A stretch of DNA of 64,000 nt from Porphyromonas circumdentaria (GTDB lineage: Bacteria; Bacteroidota; Bacteroidia; Bacteroidales; Porphyromonadaceae). The stretch spans positions 1 through 64,000 of the forward strand of contig NZ_FUXE01000009.1 of NCBI RefSeq assembly GCF_900167105.1, given 5' to 3'. Numbering within the stretch: the stretch's first letter is position 1; every line of letters starts with the position of its first letter. Below are positions 34,811 to 44,688 of the stretch, in pieces. The notes beneath the pieces were generated by a model, which saw nothing but the letters and a program-made list of their open reading frames with translations, had not been told where the DNA came from and searched no databases. The position numbers were made by a program, and so were the translations under genes.

Positions 34811-36565
34811 ATGAAAGATTTTCTTAAGATGTTCCTGGCCGCAGTGTTGGCCTTCTTCGTAGGATCTGTAATTATATCCTGCCTAAGTATTATTCTGTTG
34901 ATCGGGTTTGTGGCTTCTACTTCGATTTCTACCCAAGGAGCTCCCGTAAAAATAGAGAGTGGCTCGGTACTTGAGGTGAACTTTAGCAACCTACAAGAGA
35001 AAGTAGCTACAACTCCTTTTGATGACCTTTTCGGTTCTTCAGACAAAGGCACCCTTTCACTAACCGACGTTATAGCCAGCATCCGCAAGGCAAAAGATAA
35101 TCCCAATATTGAGGGAATACTACTTACAGCCAATATTCCGAGCGGGGGAATGGCTTCTATCTCGGAAGTTCGTAAAGCATTGCAAGAGTTCAAATCCTCT
35201 GGTAAATTCATCATTGCCTATGCAGACATTTACAACCAGAAAGGTTACTATCTCGCTTCTGTAGCAGATAAAATATACCTCAATCCCCAAGGGATGATCG
35301 AACTAAACGGTATCTACGTATCTAACGTATTCTTTAAGAAAGCCCTTGAAAATCTTGGAGTGGAAATGCAAGTCTTCAAAGTAGGTACCTACAAAGGAGC
35401 TGTAGAGCCCTTTTTATTGGATCGTCTGAGTGAACCCAACAGAGAGCAAATAACCTCTTTCAGTTCTGCTTTATGGGATAACCTTCTTGAGGGTATAGCT
35501 AAAGAACGAAAAATAGAGGTTGCAACTCTTCAAGCTTTTGCCGATAGAGGTCCCGTTTTCCTTCCTCAACAGGAGTATCTCGAAAATAAACTCGTTGACA
35601 GCCTTCTTTTCAAACGTGAGGTTATGGATCTACTGAAAGCAAAAGACGAGGTAGATGACGATATGAAGCTCGTCTCTCTTACCAATATGAATAGAACTAA
35701 GGGTTACACCCCTAAAGGGAATGACAAGGTAGGAGTACTCTTTGCCGAAGGAGCAATCATGGCGGGTAAAGAGCGTGGCACGATAACAGAAGAATTGGCA
35801 CAGAGATTAATTGATATTGCCGATGAAGATGAAATCGATGCGGTCGTACTACGAGTAAACTCTCCTGGGGGAAGTAGCTTCGTTTCGGAACAGATTTGGG
35901 ATGCCGTACAATTTGTGAAGAGCAAGAAACCCATCGTTGTTTCTATGGGAGACTTTGCAGCCTCTGGCGGGTACTACATATCATGTGCTTCAAGCTATAT
36001 ATTTGCAGAGCCTACTACTATCACAGGTTCTATCGGTATCTATGGTATCTTCCCCAACTTTGCAGGAACAGCAAAAAAACTATCTCTTACAGAAGATGGA
36101 GTTAAGACTGCGAAGTATGCCGACTTTGGTAATGCTTTCAGACCTATGAGAGAGGATGAAAAAGAAATCATGCAACGCTATATAGAACTCGGTTACGATA
36201 CATTCATTACCCGAGTTGCCGATGGTCGTAAACTAACGAAAGAGCAAGTAGACAATGTAGGACAAGGCCGAGTTTGGACAGGCTCACAAGCTCTCCAACA
36301 CGGATTGGTAGACGGCTTAGGTGGCTTGGATGAAGCTATCGAAAAGGCTGCAGAACTTGCCGAGATAACCTCCTACACCATCGAGTATGAAAAAACTTAT
36401 AGAGATCGTTTCGAAGAACTATTCTCTTCTCTCTCTTACACAGTCTCTCAAAGCATCCTCGAGAGAGTTTTGACGAAAGAAGAAATCGAAGCCCTTAAAG
36501 AGACACGATCATACCGAGAGAATGCAGGTGTACAAGCACGTTTGATGTATAACATAAAAATGTAA
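34811..36565 (+). CDS. sppA: Signal peptide peptidase SppA, 67K type
   Basis: An inner-membrane serine protease that degrades cleaved signal peptides. The 584-residue length fits the tandem 67K form. An N-terminal anchor (FLAAVLAFFVGSVIISCLSI) is followed by the first S49 domain with the likely catalytic lysine in VGTYKGAVEPF (about residue 195), and by the second domain with RVNSPGGSSFVSEQIWDAV and the nucleophile Ser in DFAASGGYYISCAS (about 385), then TTITGSIGIYGIFPNF. ATG 34811 gives a natural anchor; codons upstream are poor. A strong hairpin lies between this gene and lpxK. Confidence 0.95.
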   Translation: MKDFLKMFLAAVLAFFVGSVIISCLSIILLIGFVASTSISTQGAPVKIESGSVLEVNFSNLQEKVATTPFDDLFGSSDKGTLSLTDVIASIRKAKDNPNIEGILLTANIPSGGMASISEVRKALQEFKSSGKFIIAYADIYNQKGYYLASVADKIYLNPQGMIELNGIYVSNVFFKKALENLGVEMQVFKVGTYKGAVEPFLLDRLSEPNREQITSFSSALWDNLLEGIAKERKIEVATLQAFADRGPVFLPQQEYLENKLVDSLLFKREVMDLLKAKDEVDDDMKLVSLTNMNRTKGYTPKGNDKVGVLFAEGAIMAGKERGTITEELAQRLIDIADEDEIDAVVLRVNSPGGSSFVSEQIWDAVQFVKSKKPIVVSMGDFAASGGYYISCASSYIFAEPTTITGSIGIYGIFPNFAGTAKKLSLTEDGVKTAKYADFGNAFRPMREDEKEIMQRYIELGYDTFITRVADGRKLTKEQVDNVGQGRVWTGSQALQHGLVDGLGGLDEAIEKAAELAEITSYTIEYEKTYRDRFEELFSSLSYTVSQSILERVLTKEEIEALKETRSYRENAGVQARLMYNIKM

Positions 36566-36572
36566 TAAATAT

Positions 36573-36620
36573 CGAAGAGGAGTTACCCACTATAGGGGTA
36601 GCTCCTCTTCGGAGCTTTTT
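36573..36620 (+). terminator. Strong hairpin between sppA and lpxK
   Basis: CGAAGAGGAGTTACCC (36573-36588) pairs with GGGTAGCTCCTCTTCG (36596-36611) with one G-T-type pair, followed by GAGCTTTTT. The T-run ends only 4-5 bases before the lpxK ATG at 36625, so it could act as a terminator or as a control element for lpxK. Confidence 0.75.
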
Positions 36621-36624
36621 CTCT

Positions 36625-37716
36625 ATGAAAAATCGCAGCATATACAGATGTCTGTATCCCATTTCATTTTTATATGGGGTGGGAGTTCGGCTGCGAAATT
36701 ATCTGTACAACAAAGAGATACTTAAGAGTAAAAGCTACCCTATCCCCATTATTTGCATTGGGAACCTCTCGGTGGGAGGTTCGGGGAAAACGCCGATGGT
36801 GGAATATTTGATACGACACTTGGGGTCGAAATATCGCATCGCTGTTGTAAGTAGAGGGTATAAAAGACGCAGCAAGGGCTTAGTAATAGCTCTTCCTAAC
36901 GATACCGCCTCTCAAATAGGAGACGAACCTCGGCAAATACTCTACAACTTTCCAAAAGTCATGATGGTACTTGATGGCAATAGACGTAGAGCCATTGAGT
37001 ATCTTCTATCTCTTCCAAAAGAGGAACAGCCCGAGATAATCCTTTTAGATGATGGATTTCAGCACCGCAGAGTACTCCCCTCACTCTCAATCCTTCTTAC
37101 AGATTGGAACAAACCCTATATAAAGGATAAATTGCTTCCCGTAGGCCGACTACGAGAGAGTCTCGAGGGAGCTCTCAGAGCAGATTGCATAATTCTCACA
37201 CGATGTCCAGAGGAAATTCCCCCCATTGAGTACCGAATCATGGAGCGTAACCTATCTCTGTACCCTCATCAAAGTCTTCTTTTCAGTCGTACTGTATCTG
37301 GAGATCTTACTCCCCTCTTTCCCAAAGAGGCGGTAGCGGCAAATAACGGCAACGTAAAGCAGAGAGTAATTGCCATAGCTGGTATAGCCCAGCCAGAGTA
37401 TTTTTTCGCCGATTTGAAGAAACGCTTTAATGTAATAAAGACGTTACATTATCCCGATCATCACCACTTCTCAGAGCGAGAATTAGCTTCTTTCTCTACC
37501 CTTTTAAGTGACCACCCTTCTTCGCTATTGGTACTAACGCAAAAAGATGCTGTGCGCATTATAGACTATAAGGAAAAGCTCCCTCAGCAATTAAAAAGTA
37601 GACTATACTACATCCCCATAGAGACAGTATTATCAGAAGAGGATAGTACTAAACTCGAAAAGATTGTGGAGAAAACAATCCGCCAAGTTAACCAAAACTC
37701 TTCCCTACATTTATAA
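36625..37716 (+). CDS. lpxK: Tetraacyldisaccharide 4'-kinase
   Basis: LpxK phosphorylates the 4' position of the lipid A disaccharide at the inner membrane, the sixth step of the Raetz pathway. The 363-residue protein has an N-terminal membrane-associated helix (RCLYPISFLYGVGVRLRNYL), Walker A GNLSVGGSGKTPMVEYL (about 45-61), VSRGYKRRSKG, and the LLDDGFQHRRV motif with catalytic Asp and His. The start lies directly behind the sppA hairpin, and thiL follows 5 bases after the stop. Some Porphyromonas later remove this phosphate with a PAP2 phosphatase. Confidence 0.96.
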   Translation: MKNRSIYRCLYPISFLYGVGVRLRNYLYNKEILKSKSYPIPIICIGNLSVGGSGKTPMVEYLIRHLGSKYRIAVVSRGYKRRSKGLVIALPNDTASQIGDEPRQILYNFPKVMMVLDGNRRRAIEYLLSLPKEEQPEIILLDDGFQHRRVLPSLSILLTDWNKPYIKDKLLPVGRLRESLEGALRADCIILTRCPEEIPPIEYRIMERNLSLYPHQSLLFSRTVSGDLTPLFPKEAVAANNGNVKQRVIAIAGIAQPEYFFADLKKRFNVIKTLHYPDHHHFSERELASFSTLLSDHPSSLLVLTQKDAVRIIDYKEKLPQQLKSRLYYIPIETVLSEEDSTKLEKIVEKTIRQVNQNSSLHL

Positions 37717-37721
37717 ATCTT

Positions 37722-38792
37722 ATGGCAACAAAAATATCAGAGCTTGGAGAGTTTGCACTCATCCAACGCCTTACTGAGCAGCAAAAGTTAGGCAATAAGA
37801 CAACCCTCTTTGGAGTTGGCGACGATGCTGCCGTACTATCTGCCCCTAATGGTTCCCAACAATTGGTTACCACCGATTTGTTATTGGAGGGCATACATTT
37901 CGATTTGATGTATGTCCCCCTTAAGCACCTTGGTTATAAGGCCGTAATGGTGAACCTCTCTGACATCTTCGCCATGAATGGGAAACCCGAACAAATCACG
38001 GTATCCATCGGTATATCTGCAAAGTTTTCTGTTGAACAAATCGACGAACTCTACCAAGGAATATACCTTGCCGCACAGCGATATGGAGTAGATGTGGTAG
38101 GAGGAGATACCTCTTCTTCGCTCAATGGACTGGTCATCAGTATAACCTGTATCGGCTATGCCCAGCCCGAAAAAGTGGTGTATCGCCATGGAGCGAAGCC
38201 CACCGATTTGATTTGTGTGACGGGGGACTTAGGAGCTGCCTACATGGGGTTACTCCTTTTAGAACGCGAGAAAAAGGTCTTCCAAGCAGACCCTACTCCA
38301 TTCTTTACCCCTGATTTTTCAGGGAGAGAATACCTCATAGAACGCCAACTGAAACCCGAGGCAAGAGGAGATGTTATAGCTCTTCTGGCAGAGCGCAATC
38401 TCTTACCTTCTTCGATGATGGATATTTCGGACGGGCTCTCCAGCGAATTACTACACATAGCCAATAGAAGTAAAGTAGGAATACGTGTATATGAAGAACG
38501 TATCCCTATAGACCACGAAACTGTTGCAGCGGCAGAAGATATGCACATAGCCCCTATTACAGCAGCATTAAACGGAGGGGAAGATTACGAACTACTATTC
38601 ACTCTTCCCATTACAGCAAGTGATTACATACAAGACTTTCCTGGAGTTTCTCTGATAGGATACGTTACAGACCCTTCGGAAGGATGTCATATAGTAGCAA
38701 AAGATGGCAGTGCCATTCCCCTTGTTGCACAGGGATGGACTATGTCTAAAGGATTCACCTCAAACCAATCGAAGACAGAAACAGAGAAATGA
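37722..38792 (+). CDS. thiL: Thiamine-monophosphate kinase
   Basis: ThiL phosphorylates thiamine monophosphate to the cofactor thiamine diphosphate. The 356-residue protein shows the PurM-like fold motifs VGDDAAVLSAP (near residue 29), NLSDIFAMNGKPEQITVSIG (metal and nucleotide binding), GGDTSSS, TGDLGAAYMG, MDISDGLSSELLHIA and the C-terminal GGEDYELLFTL. The stop overlaps the next ATG by 4 bases. Neighbours have no thiamine link, so the operon is one of convenience. Confidence 0.96.
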   Translation: MATKISELGEFALIQRLTEQQKLGNKTTLFGVGDDAAVLSAPNGSQQLVTTDLLLEGIHFDLMYVPLKHLGYKAVMVNLSDIFAMNGKPEQITVSIGISAKFSVEQIDELYQGIYLAAQRYGVDVVGGDTSSSLNGLVISITCIGYAQPEKVVYRHGAKPTDLICVTGDLGAAYMGLLLLEREKKVFQADPTPFFTPDFSGREYLIERQLKPEARGDVIALLAERNLLPSSMMDISDGLSSELLHIANRSKVGIRVYEERIPIDHETVAAAEDMHIAPITAALNGGEDYELLFTLPITASDYIQDFPGVSLIGYVTDPSEGCHIVAKDGSAIPLVAQGWTMSKGFTSNQSKTETEK

Positions 38793-39562
38793 TAGATTCG
38801 AAAAAAATTCTTCAACCCTTTAATAGAGCTTTATCTGACGTTGGTCAGTACTCTATGCTCATGAAGCAGGTTTTTACTCGTCCAGTGCGATGGGGTATAT
38901 TCTTCAAATCACTAATACGAGAGATATTGGACATGGGGTTAGGCTCTATATGGATTGTAGTGATTATCTCCTTTTTTATCGGCTCGGTAATTACTATCCA
39001 GTTGGCCATCAATATGAGCTCTCCGTTCATTCCTCGGTTCACAATCGGTTACGCTACGCGTGAAATTGTTTTGTTAGAATTTTCCTCCTCTATTATGTGT
39101 CTCATTTTAGCGGGAAAAATAGGCTCCAGTATCGCCTCCGAGCTCGGCACCATGCGTGTAACGGAGCAGATAGATGCCCTCGAAGTGATGGGAATCAACT
39201 CCGCCAACTTTCTAATCTTACCGAAGATTACGGGACTACTTCTTTTCATTCCCATACTGTCTATTATCAGTATGGCAACGGCTATTGGCGGAGGTTTTCT
39301 GGCCACATTCGTTACCCCAAGCATAACAGCGAGTGATTTTGAGTATGGCATGCAACTCTATTTTAATGCCTATAACATTGTTTACTCTATCGTAAAATCT
39401 CTGGTGTATGCTTTTATAATAACGTCGGGGGCAAGCTATTTTGGTTACACGGTTAAGGGGGGAGCACTTGCCGTTGGTCATGCAAGTACCAATGCCGTGG
39501 TAACGAGTAGTGTATTGATACTGCTTGCCGATGTCCTTCTAACCAACTTATTACTCATTTAA
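38789..39562 (+). CDS. MlaE-type ABC transporter permease
   Basis: A 257-residue inner-membrane permease of the MlaE/YrbE (DUF140) family, moving phospholipid or another hydrophobic substrate between the two membranes. There are about five to six transmembrane segments. Typical motifs are GSVITIQLAINMSSPFIPRF, the coupling region FSSSIMCLILAGKIGSSIAS, and ELGTMRVTEQIDALEVMGIN. The ATPase partner follows 10 bases later. A substrate-binding MlaD/MCE gene is not in the following sequence, so it may lie elsewhere. Confidence 0.93.
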   Translation: MIDSKKILQPFNRALSDVGQYSMLMKQVFTRPVRWGIFFKSLIREILDMGLGSIWIVVIISFFIGSVITIQLAINMSSPFIPRFTIGYATREIVLLEFSSSIMCLILAGKIGSSIASELGTMRVTEQIDALEVMGINSANFLILPKITGLLLFIPILSIISMATAIGGGFLATFVTPSITASDFEYGMQLYFNAYNIVYSIVKSLVYAFIITSGASYFGYTVKGGALAVGHASTNAVVTSSVLILLADVLLTNLLLI

Positions 39563-39572
39563 TATACACACC

Positions 39573-40295
39573 ATGATTGTAGTAGAGCAATTAACCAAAA
39601 GTTTTGACGATAAGATTGTACTTCGTGGCGTTGATGCTGTCTTCAAACCTGCTACAACCAATCTAATCATAGGAAGAAGTGGAGCGGGGAAAACCGTTCT
39701 ACTGAAAAGTCTCATCGGACTTATAGAGCCAACATCGGGGAGAATACTCTTTGAGGATATAAACATCTGTCAGTTTACCAAAGAACAAACCAAGACGCTG
39801 CGACAAAACATGGGGGTTATGTTCCAAGGCTCCGCACTATTTGACAGCATGACCATACTGGAAAATGTCCGTTTCCCATTAGACGCCTTTAGCAAAAAAT
39901 CTCTAAGCTACCGCAAAGGACAGGCGATGGAGTATCTCAAAAAGGTTGGATTGGCACAAGCGGCCAATAAATATCCCTCTGAGGTTAGTGGGGGGATGAT
40001 GAAACGTGCTGCTCTTGCTCGTGCTATCGTTAACCACCCGAAATACCTCTTTTGTGACGAACCCAACTCAGGCTTAGACCCCAAAACGGGGGGAACCATA
40101 GACCAACTCATCAAAGATCTAACTCTTGAGTTTGAGATAACGACCGTTATCAACACTCATGATATGAATTCTGTGCAGAACATCGGAGACCATATCCTAT
40201 TCCTGCACAAAGGGCTGAAAAATTGGGAGGGAAGTTACAAGGATATTGAAACCTCTGCAACAGACCAACTCAAAAATTTTCTCTCTCTTTTCTAA
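39573..40295 (+). CDS. MlaF-type ABC transporter ATP-binding protein
   Basis: A 240-residue ATPase pairing with the MlaE-like permease before it. Walker A is IIGRSGAGKTVLLKSL (about 31-46), Q-loop GVMFQGSALFDS, ABC signature VSGGMMKRAALARAI (the MlaF-type form of LSGGQ), Walker B YLFCDEPNSGLDP, and H-switch INTHDMNS. It energises lipid transport across the envelope, supporting outer membrane asymmetry by analogy with Mla systems. It is the last gene of the lpxK run, followed by the hairpin at 40306. Confidence 0.93.
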   Translation: MIVVEQLTKSFDDKIVLRGVDAVFKPATTNLIIGRSGAGKTVLLKSLIGLIEPTSGRILFEDINICQFTKEQTKTLRQNMGVMFQGSALFDSMTILENVRFPLDAFSKKSLSYRKGQAMEYLKKVGLAQAANKYPSEVSGGMMKRAALARAIVNHPKYLFCDEPNSGLDPKTGGTIDQLIKDLTLEFEITTVINTHDMNSVQNIGDHILFLHKGLKNWEGSYKDIETSATDQLKNFLSLF

Positions 40296-40305
40296 CTATA
40301 AAAAA

Positions 40306-40343
40306 TTCCGTATATACGCGGCGAAATTTTTGTATATACGGAA
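40306..40343. terminator. Hairpin between convergent genes
   Basis: TTCCGTATATAC (40306-40317) and GTATATACGGAA (40332-40343) are exact inverse complements with a 14-base loop. It lies between the convergent MlaF-type and methyltransferase genes. The T-run after it is short (ATTT), so termination is likely but not certain. Confidence 0.5.
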
Positions 40344-40462
40344 ATTTCCTTGTGGACAACGTTTTTTTTGAGGGCTACAAAGACACCAAAAAACACCTGT
40401 TTACCAGCCATTTACAAAACATCATGCGACACCTCTCTCGTAGTATCGTTATGGGGTATATA

Positions 40463-41719
40463 TTAGGATGTATGTTCTACAGGCTGCACACGTAGTATAA
40501 CGAGAGTGTCGTCATAAATTGTAGTTCCAAAAAGCCGTACTTCATCGCCCGATTTTATTCCACTCTTTGCATAAAACTGTTCTGGTTTAAGTGGGAAATT
40601 ACGTGCCGAAAAGTTGGCTCTCGGGATAGATTTTTTCAACCGCTTCAGTACTCCCGAACTAAAAGGTATCTCTTCCACGATTTGATATACCTTGCCAGGA
40701 AAGTCGATACAAAGACGCTCCGAGGTGTAAAGATGTGAATTGGGATGCAAACTCTTTACCCTCCACCTATGGGCTATCGTTCTATAAAGTCCGCTCTTAA
40801 AAGCTCCCGCATGTGGTAGATACAAGTATTTTCCTACTTCCGTTGCAATAGAGAGTGCCTGCCCTCGCTCCTCTTGCAGTGTACCGATAAAAAAGTGTTC
40901 TGCCTTCCCCTCTGAGGTCAGTGTAGTAACTTTTATCGGTATTTCCCCTTCACTTCGCTCCCTGTCCCAACGCTCTATAAAGACCAATAGCTCCTTTACC
41001 TCCCCTTGTGATACGACAATCTCTATAAATGAAACTTTCGGCATTTGGCGGAGAGTATCCGTTACATCAACCATCGGCGAAAGCTTAATCAGTACTCGCC
41101 CTTGATAGCCGAGTTCGTTGAGACGAGTACATACCGTTAAAGGATTAGGTACAATGTCCTGCAAGCCATAGGTTCTGCGGCCTGTTTCGGAACGCCTTGC
41201 GGGGTCAAAATAAAACAATGTAGTTCCCTCTCGAACAACCCTGTCAAGACAATCGTTCATATCGGCATGTAGGATGGAAAGGACTAAGTCTTTTTTACCC
41301 TCCAATAGGCGTGGCAAATTGTAACGAGCCGCTTCTACAAAAAATCCTTTCCTCTCTATATAAGTAGCCGTGTGAGCCAACTTTGCCATAGCAACAAAGT
41401 CTATTCCTAATCCCCCCGTTCCATCGACAAGTATCTCTCCCTCATGCACATAATTTTGCTTATAAAGAGCTGTCGCCTCACTCGAAGCCTGCTCGTAGGA
41501 GATGCCAGCAGGAAGAAATATCCTCTTGGATACCAACGAGGGGTATTTCAAGAGCATTTTTCCCCGATAAGTTAGCTGTCGTACCACATCTGCCTGTAGT
41601 TCTTTCGGAATGACCGTACTTCCCAAAAGTATCCTGTCGGGAGATAGATGCTCATAAGTAGCGACCCATTCCATTATTGCCTTTATCTTTTCGCTGGCAG
41701 ATTCGCAAGAGTGATTCAT
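40463..41719 (-). CDS. SAM-dependent methyltransferase of the PG_1098 type (THUMP-like)
   Basis: A 418-residue cytosolic protein. The central class I methyltransferase core has ILVDGTGGLGIDFVAMAKLA (about residues 96-115), followed by TYIERKGFFVEAARYNLPRL and LFYFDPARRSETGRR, a DPA-type active-site motif, then LIKLSPMVDVTDTL. The C-terminal part matches the THUMP-like region of Bacteroidota homologues such as P. gingivalis PG_1098. An RNA substrate is probable from the THUMP-like region but not shown. It is monocistronic on minus; the divergent plug-protein gene begins 86 bases away. Confidence 0.82.
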   Translation of the reverse strand: MNHSCESASEKIKAIMEWVATYEHLSPDRILLGSTVIPKELQADVVRQLTYRGKMLLKYPSLVSKRIFLPAGISYEQASSEATALYKQNYVHEGEILVDGTGGLGIDFVAMAKLAHTATYIERKGFFVEAARYNLPRLLEGKKDLVLSILHADMNDCLDRVVREGTTLFYFDPARRSETGRRTYGLQDIVPNPLTVCTRLNELGYQGRVLIKLSPMVDVTDTLRQMPKVSFIEIVVSQGEVKELLVFIERWDRERSEGEIPIKVTTLTSEGKAEHFFIGTLQEERGQALSIATEVGKYLYLPHAGAFKSGLYRTIAHRWRVKSLHPNSHLYTSERLCIDFPGKVYQIVEEIPFSSGVLKRLKKSIPRANFSARNFPLKPEQFYAKSGIKSGDEVRLFGTTIYDDTLVILRVQPVEHTS

Positions 41720-41805
41720 AAAAGAGAGAAGTTTGTAGAAAGCTCCTTTACTCCTTAAGAGCTTTTATAAGCATTTTGCATGCCGAAATTAAGTATATTT
41801 GCCGA

Positions 41806-43098
41806 ATGAAGCTGTATAGTCGCCTCTGGATAGGCTTATTATCAGGTCTTTTTATCATCGTTGGAAAGAGTTGGGCTAATCCGATTTTCCCAACTCGGCT
41901 ATTAAACAATTCGGTAGCTGGGCTTACTGTTTCCGTGGCGGGGACAACCTCATGGCGACCTTTTCCCTACTATACTCCATCCCTCGGGGAGGCTCTTATC
42001 ATAGAGTTTGATTTTTTAGGGGGAGAGTTAGTCCCCTTCTCTTATACGCTGAAGCACTATACAGCACAATGGGAGAATAGTGGCTTAGCCCCCTCAGAAT
42101 ATATCAAAGGCTTTATTAGCGGAGAGATCACCGAGAGTAAACTCTCTGAGGCTACGAAAGTTTCCTACCGCCACTACTCCCTACGTCTTGACAACTCTGC
42201 CCCCTCGCAACCCATTCTATCGGGCAACTATATCCTACAAATCTTTCCAGCTAATGAGAGTGCAGAGAATCCCTATTTAGAAGTTGCCTTTTCTCTATTA
42301 GAGCCTATTGCCAGCATCGAGTCTACTGTTACCCCAATTACCCAAAAAGAGAGCTATGGAGGTACCCAACAAGTCAATCTTTTACTAAAGACAAAAGAGC
42401 TCAGAGTAACCAACCCTATACAGGAGTTGACAATTGTTGTCGGACAAAACAGTCGTCATGACAACGCTGTATATCTGTCACAACCATCGGGTATCACAGG
42501 CGGGCAACTTCGGTACGATTATAATCAAGGAGCTCTCTTTGCAGCAGGCAACGAGTATTATGCCTATGAAATACTGAATGACAACATATCGGGCATGGGA
42601 ATAGATCGCTTGGTATCGACCTCAAATGCGACACAACTACTATTGTACCCCCAGAGTCAGAGGAGCCAAACCTCTTATCTTTTCAATCAAGATGCAGATG
42701 GACAATACGTAATACGCTCCATTGAAACGGGAGGAACAAGCGATGTTAATACCGACTACTACGAAGTATTTTTCTACTACTACGCACCACCTCTACATAA
42801 TAATGAGCAGCTCTATCTGTTTGGAGAAGCTTTTGATGCTCTTCCTATGGAGGAAAGGAAGCTAACCTACGATGCCAATTTGGGTGCCTACACGGGGCAA
42901 GTTTTCCTCAAAGGAGGCTATGTATCCTTTACCTATCTCTCCTCCTCAGACAACCTCTCTTTCTCTGGAGAGCAGACTGAGGGTAATTTTTACCCGACCT
43001 CTAACCTATACACCAGTTTTGTCTACTACCGCCCTCAAGGAGCTCGCTATGACCGCTTGGTAGGAGTAGATACAATCCGCTATAATCACCAACAATAA
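41806..43098 (+). CDS. Type IX secretion system plug-family protein (DUF5103)
   Basis: A 430-residue secreted protein with a signal peptide (RLWIGLLSGLFIIVGKSWA) and a beta-rich body of the DUF5103 family. Typical segments are LGEALIIEFDFLGGELVPFS, YTAQWENSGLAPSEYIKGFI, LSGNYILQIFPANE, and later VFFYYYAPPLHNNEQLYLFG and NLYTSFVYYRPQGARYDRLVG. In T9SS bacteria this family includes the Plug protein that closes the SprA/Sov translocon from the periplasmic side. ATG 41806 fits the signal peptide; a TATATTTG box at 41794-41801 is very close to it. GH3 follows 9 bases later. Confidence 0.85.
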   Translation: MKLYSRLWIGLLSGLFIIVGKSWANPIFPTRLLNNSVAGLTVSVAGTTSWRPFPYYTPSLGEALIIEFDFLGGELVPFSYTLKHYTAQWENSGLAPSEYIKGFISGEITESKLSEATKVSYRHYSLRLDNSAPSQPILSGNYILQIFPANESAENPYLEVAFSLLEPIASIESTVTPITQKESYGGTQQVNLLLKTKELRVTNPIQELTIVVGQNSRHDNAVYLSQPSGITGGQLRYDYNQGALFAAGNEYYAYEILNDNISGMGIDRLVSTSNATQLLLYPQSQRSQTSYLFNQDADGQYVIRSIETGGTSDVNTDYYEVFFYYYAPPLHNNEQLYLFGEAFDALPMEERKLTYDANLGAYTGQVFLKGGYVSFTYLSSSDNLSFSGEQTEGNFYPTSNLYTSFVYYRPQGARYDRLVGVDTIRYNHQQ

Positions 43099-43107
43099 AC
43101 AACTCAC

Positions 43108-44622
43108 ATGGATGCTTTTACTCGCCTTATTTACACGGCTATGTCTATGCGTATAAAGAGCATAGAGCAGTATAATCACCAATCTTTACAACTACAAGAG
43201 AGGCAGCTAAAGAGAGTACTTCGTTGCCTGCAAGCCACCGAATACGGGCGTCGCTACAATGCCCACACTGTAAAAAATGCCGAAGACTATGCAAAGGCTC
43301 TTCCCATCGTGTCATACGACAACATAGCTTCCTATACAGAGCGTATGCTCACTGGCGAACGTAATCTTTTAGTCAAAGGAGGGTGCGATAGATTTGCCGT
43401 ATCGAGCGGAACATCTGCAGGTAGGAGCAAACGACTTCCCGTCAACGCACTGCATCTGCAAGCATGCCATTTCAAAGGGGCTTCCGATACACTCTGGCTC
43501 TATCTTTCGACCCGACCCGACAGTCGCTTCTTTGCAACGAAAGGTCTCACTCTGGGAGGAAGTCAAAAACCCGTATCTCTGATGGAGAACATATCGCAAG
43601 GCGACCTTAGCTCCATACTCATCGAGAAGATGCCCTCTTTGGGTAATATGATCAGAGTGCCCTCGAAGCAAACACTACTCATGGAAGAGTGGGATGCTAA
43701 AATGGAGCAAATTATACGAGAGGTTGCCTACGCTCGAGTAGGGAGCATATCAGGAGTTCCCTCGTGGATGTTGCACCTTATAAAAGGCGTATTGGAGTAT
43801 ACGGGCAAGGAAAGCTTATCTGACGTATGGCCCGACTTGGAGGTATTTTTCCACGGAGGTATCAGTTTTCTGCCCTACCAAGAGGAGTATCGTCGATTGA
43901 TTCCCTCTCCCAAAATGCAGTACCGCGAGACCTACAACGCCTCAGAAGGTTTTTTCGGCATACAGAACGATCCCTCCGACACTTCACTCCTACTCATGCT
44001 CGACTATGGGATCTACTATGAATTCGTTCCCTTAAGCGAATTGGACAAAGAGCATCCCTCTGCCGTTCCCTTAGAAGGGGTCAAAGTCGGCACTACCTAT
44101 GCCCTTGTTATAAGCACTCTCGGAGGGTTGTATCGCTACATGCTTGGGGACACCATCTCTTTTACAAGTACTCACCCCTACAAGATAAAAATTGTAGGGC
44201 GTACCGCCTCGTACATCAATGCATTTGGGGAGGAACTTATGGTCTTTAATGCAGATGCTGCTCTCTCTAAAGTTGCCCAAGAATTCGGCGTTACTGTACG
44301 GGACTATACTGCTGCTCCTCTTTTTCTCAACGAAGAGGGCAAAGGAAGGCATGATTGGGTTATAGAGTTCGAAGAGGCTCCACAAGATGTAGAGGCTTTT
44401 GCCCTGCGTCTGCATGAGCTGTTGCGCTTGGAAAACTCCGATTATGATGCCAAAAGTTACAATAACATGACCTTGCTACCACTAAAAATCTATATAGCAC
44501 CCTCGGGTACATTCAATGCTTATCTGGCATCTGAGGGGAAATTAGGGGGGCAACACAAAGTACCTCGACTCAAAAACGACCGTACACTTATCGACCGTCT
44601 TCTTGATATAATAAAGCCGTAA
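43108..44622 (+). CDS. GH3 auxin-responsive promoter-family adenylating protein
   Basis: A 504-residue acyl-adenylate/thioester-type enzyme of the GH3 family. Characteristic features are VSYDNIASYTERMLTGE near residue 70, the ATP-binding SSGTSAGRSKRLPV (about 97-110), YNASEGFFGIQND, VPLEGVKVGTTYALVISTLG, and LYRYMLGDTISFT. Plant GH3 proteins join amino acids to hormones; bacterial substrates are unknown. It lies 9 bases after the T9SS plug-like gene, and both genes are probably read from one promoter, though no functional link is established. Confidence 0.92.
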   Translation: MDAFTRLIYTAMSMRIKSIEQYNHQSLQLQERQLKRVLRCLQATEYGRRYNAHTVKNAEDYAKALPIVSYDNIASYTERMLTGERNLLVKGGCDRFAVSSGTSAGRSKRLPVNALHLQACHFKGASDTLWLYLSTRPDSRFFATKGLTLGGSQKPVSLMENISQGDLSSILIEKMPSLGNMIRVPSKQTLLMEEWDAKMEQIIREVAYARVGSISGVPSWMLHLIKGVLEYTGKESLSDVWPDLEVFFHGGISFLPYQEEYRRLIPSPKMQYRETYNASEGFFGIQNDPSDTSLLLMLDYGIYYEFVPLSELDKEHPSAVPLEGVKVGTTYALVISTLGGLYRYMLGDTISFTSTHPYKIKIVGRTASYINAFGEELMVFNADAALSKVAQEFGVTVRDYTAAPLFLNEEGKGRHDWVIEFEEAPQDVEAFALRLHELLRLENSDYDAKSYNNMTLLPLKIYIAPSGTFNAYLASEGKLGGQHKVPRLKNDRTLIDRLLDIIKP

Positions 44623-44688
44623 AGGAAGCTTTTTACCCTTTCCCTGAGAAGAAGTTACTCAACGTATAAGAAATATAATCATACACAA

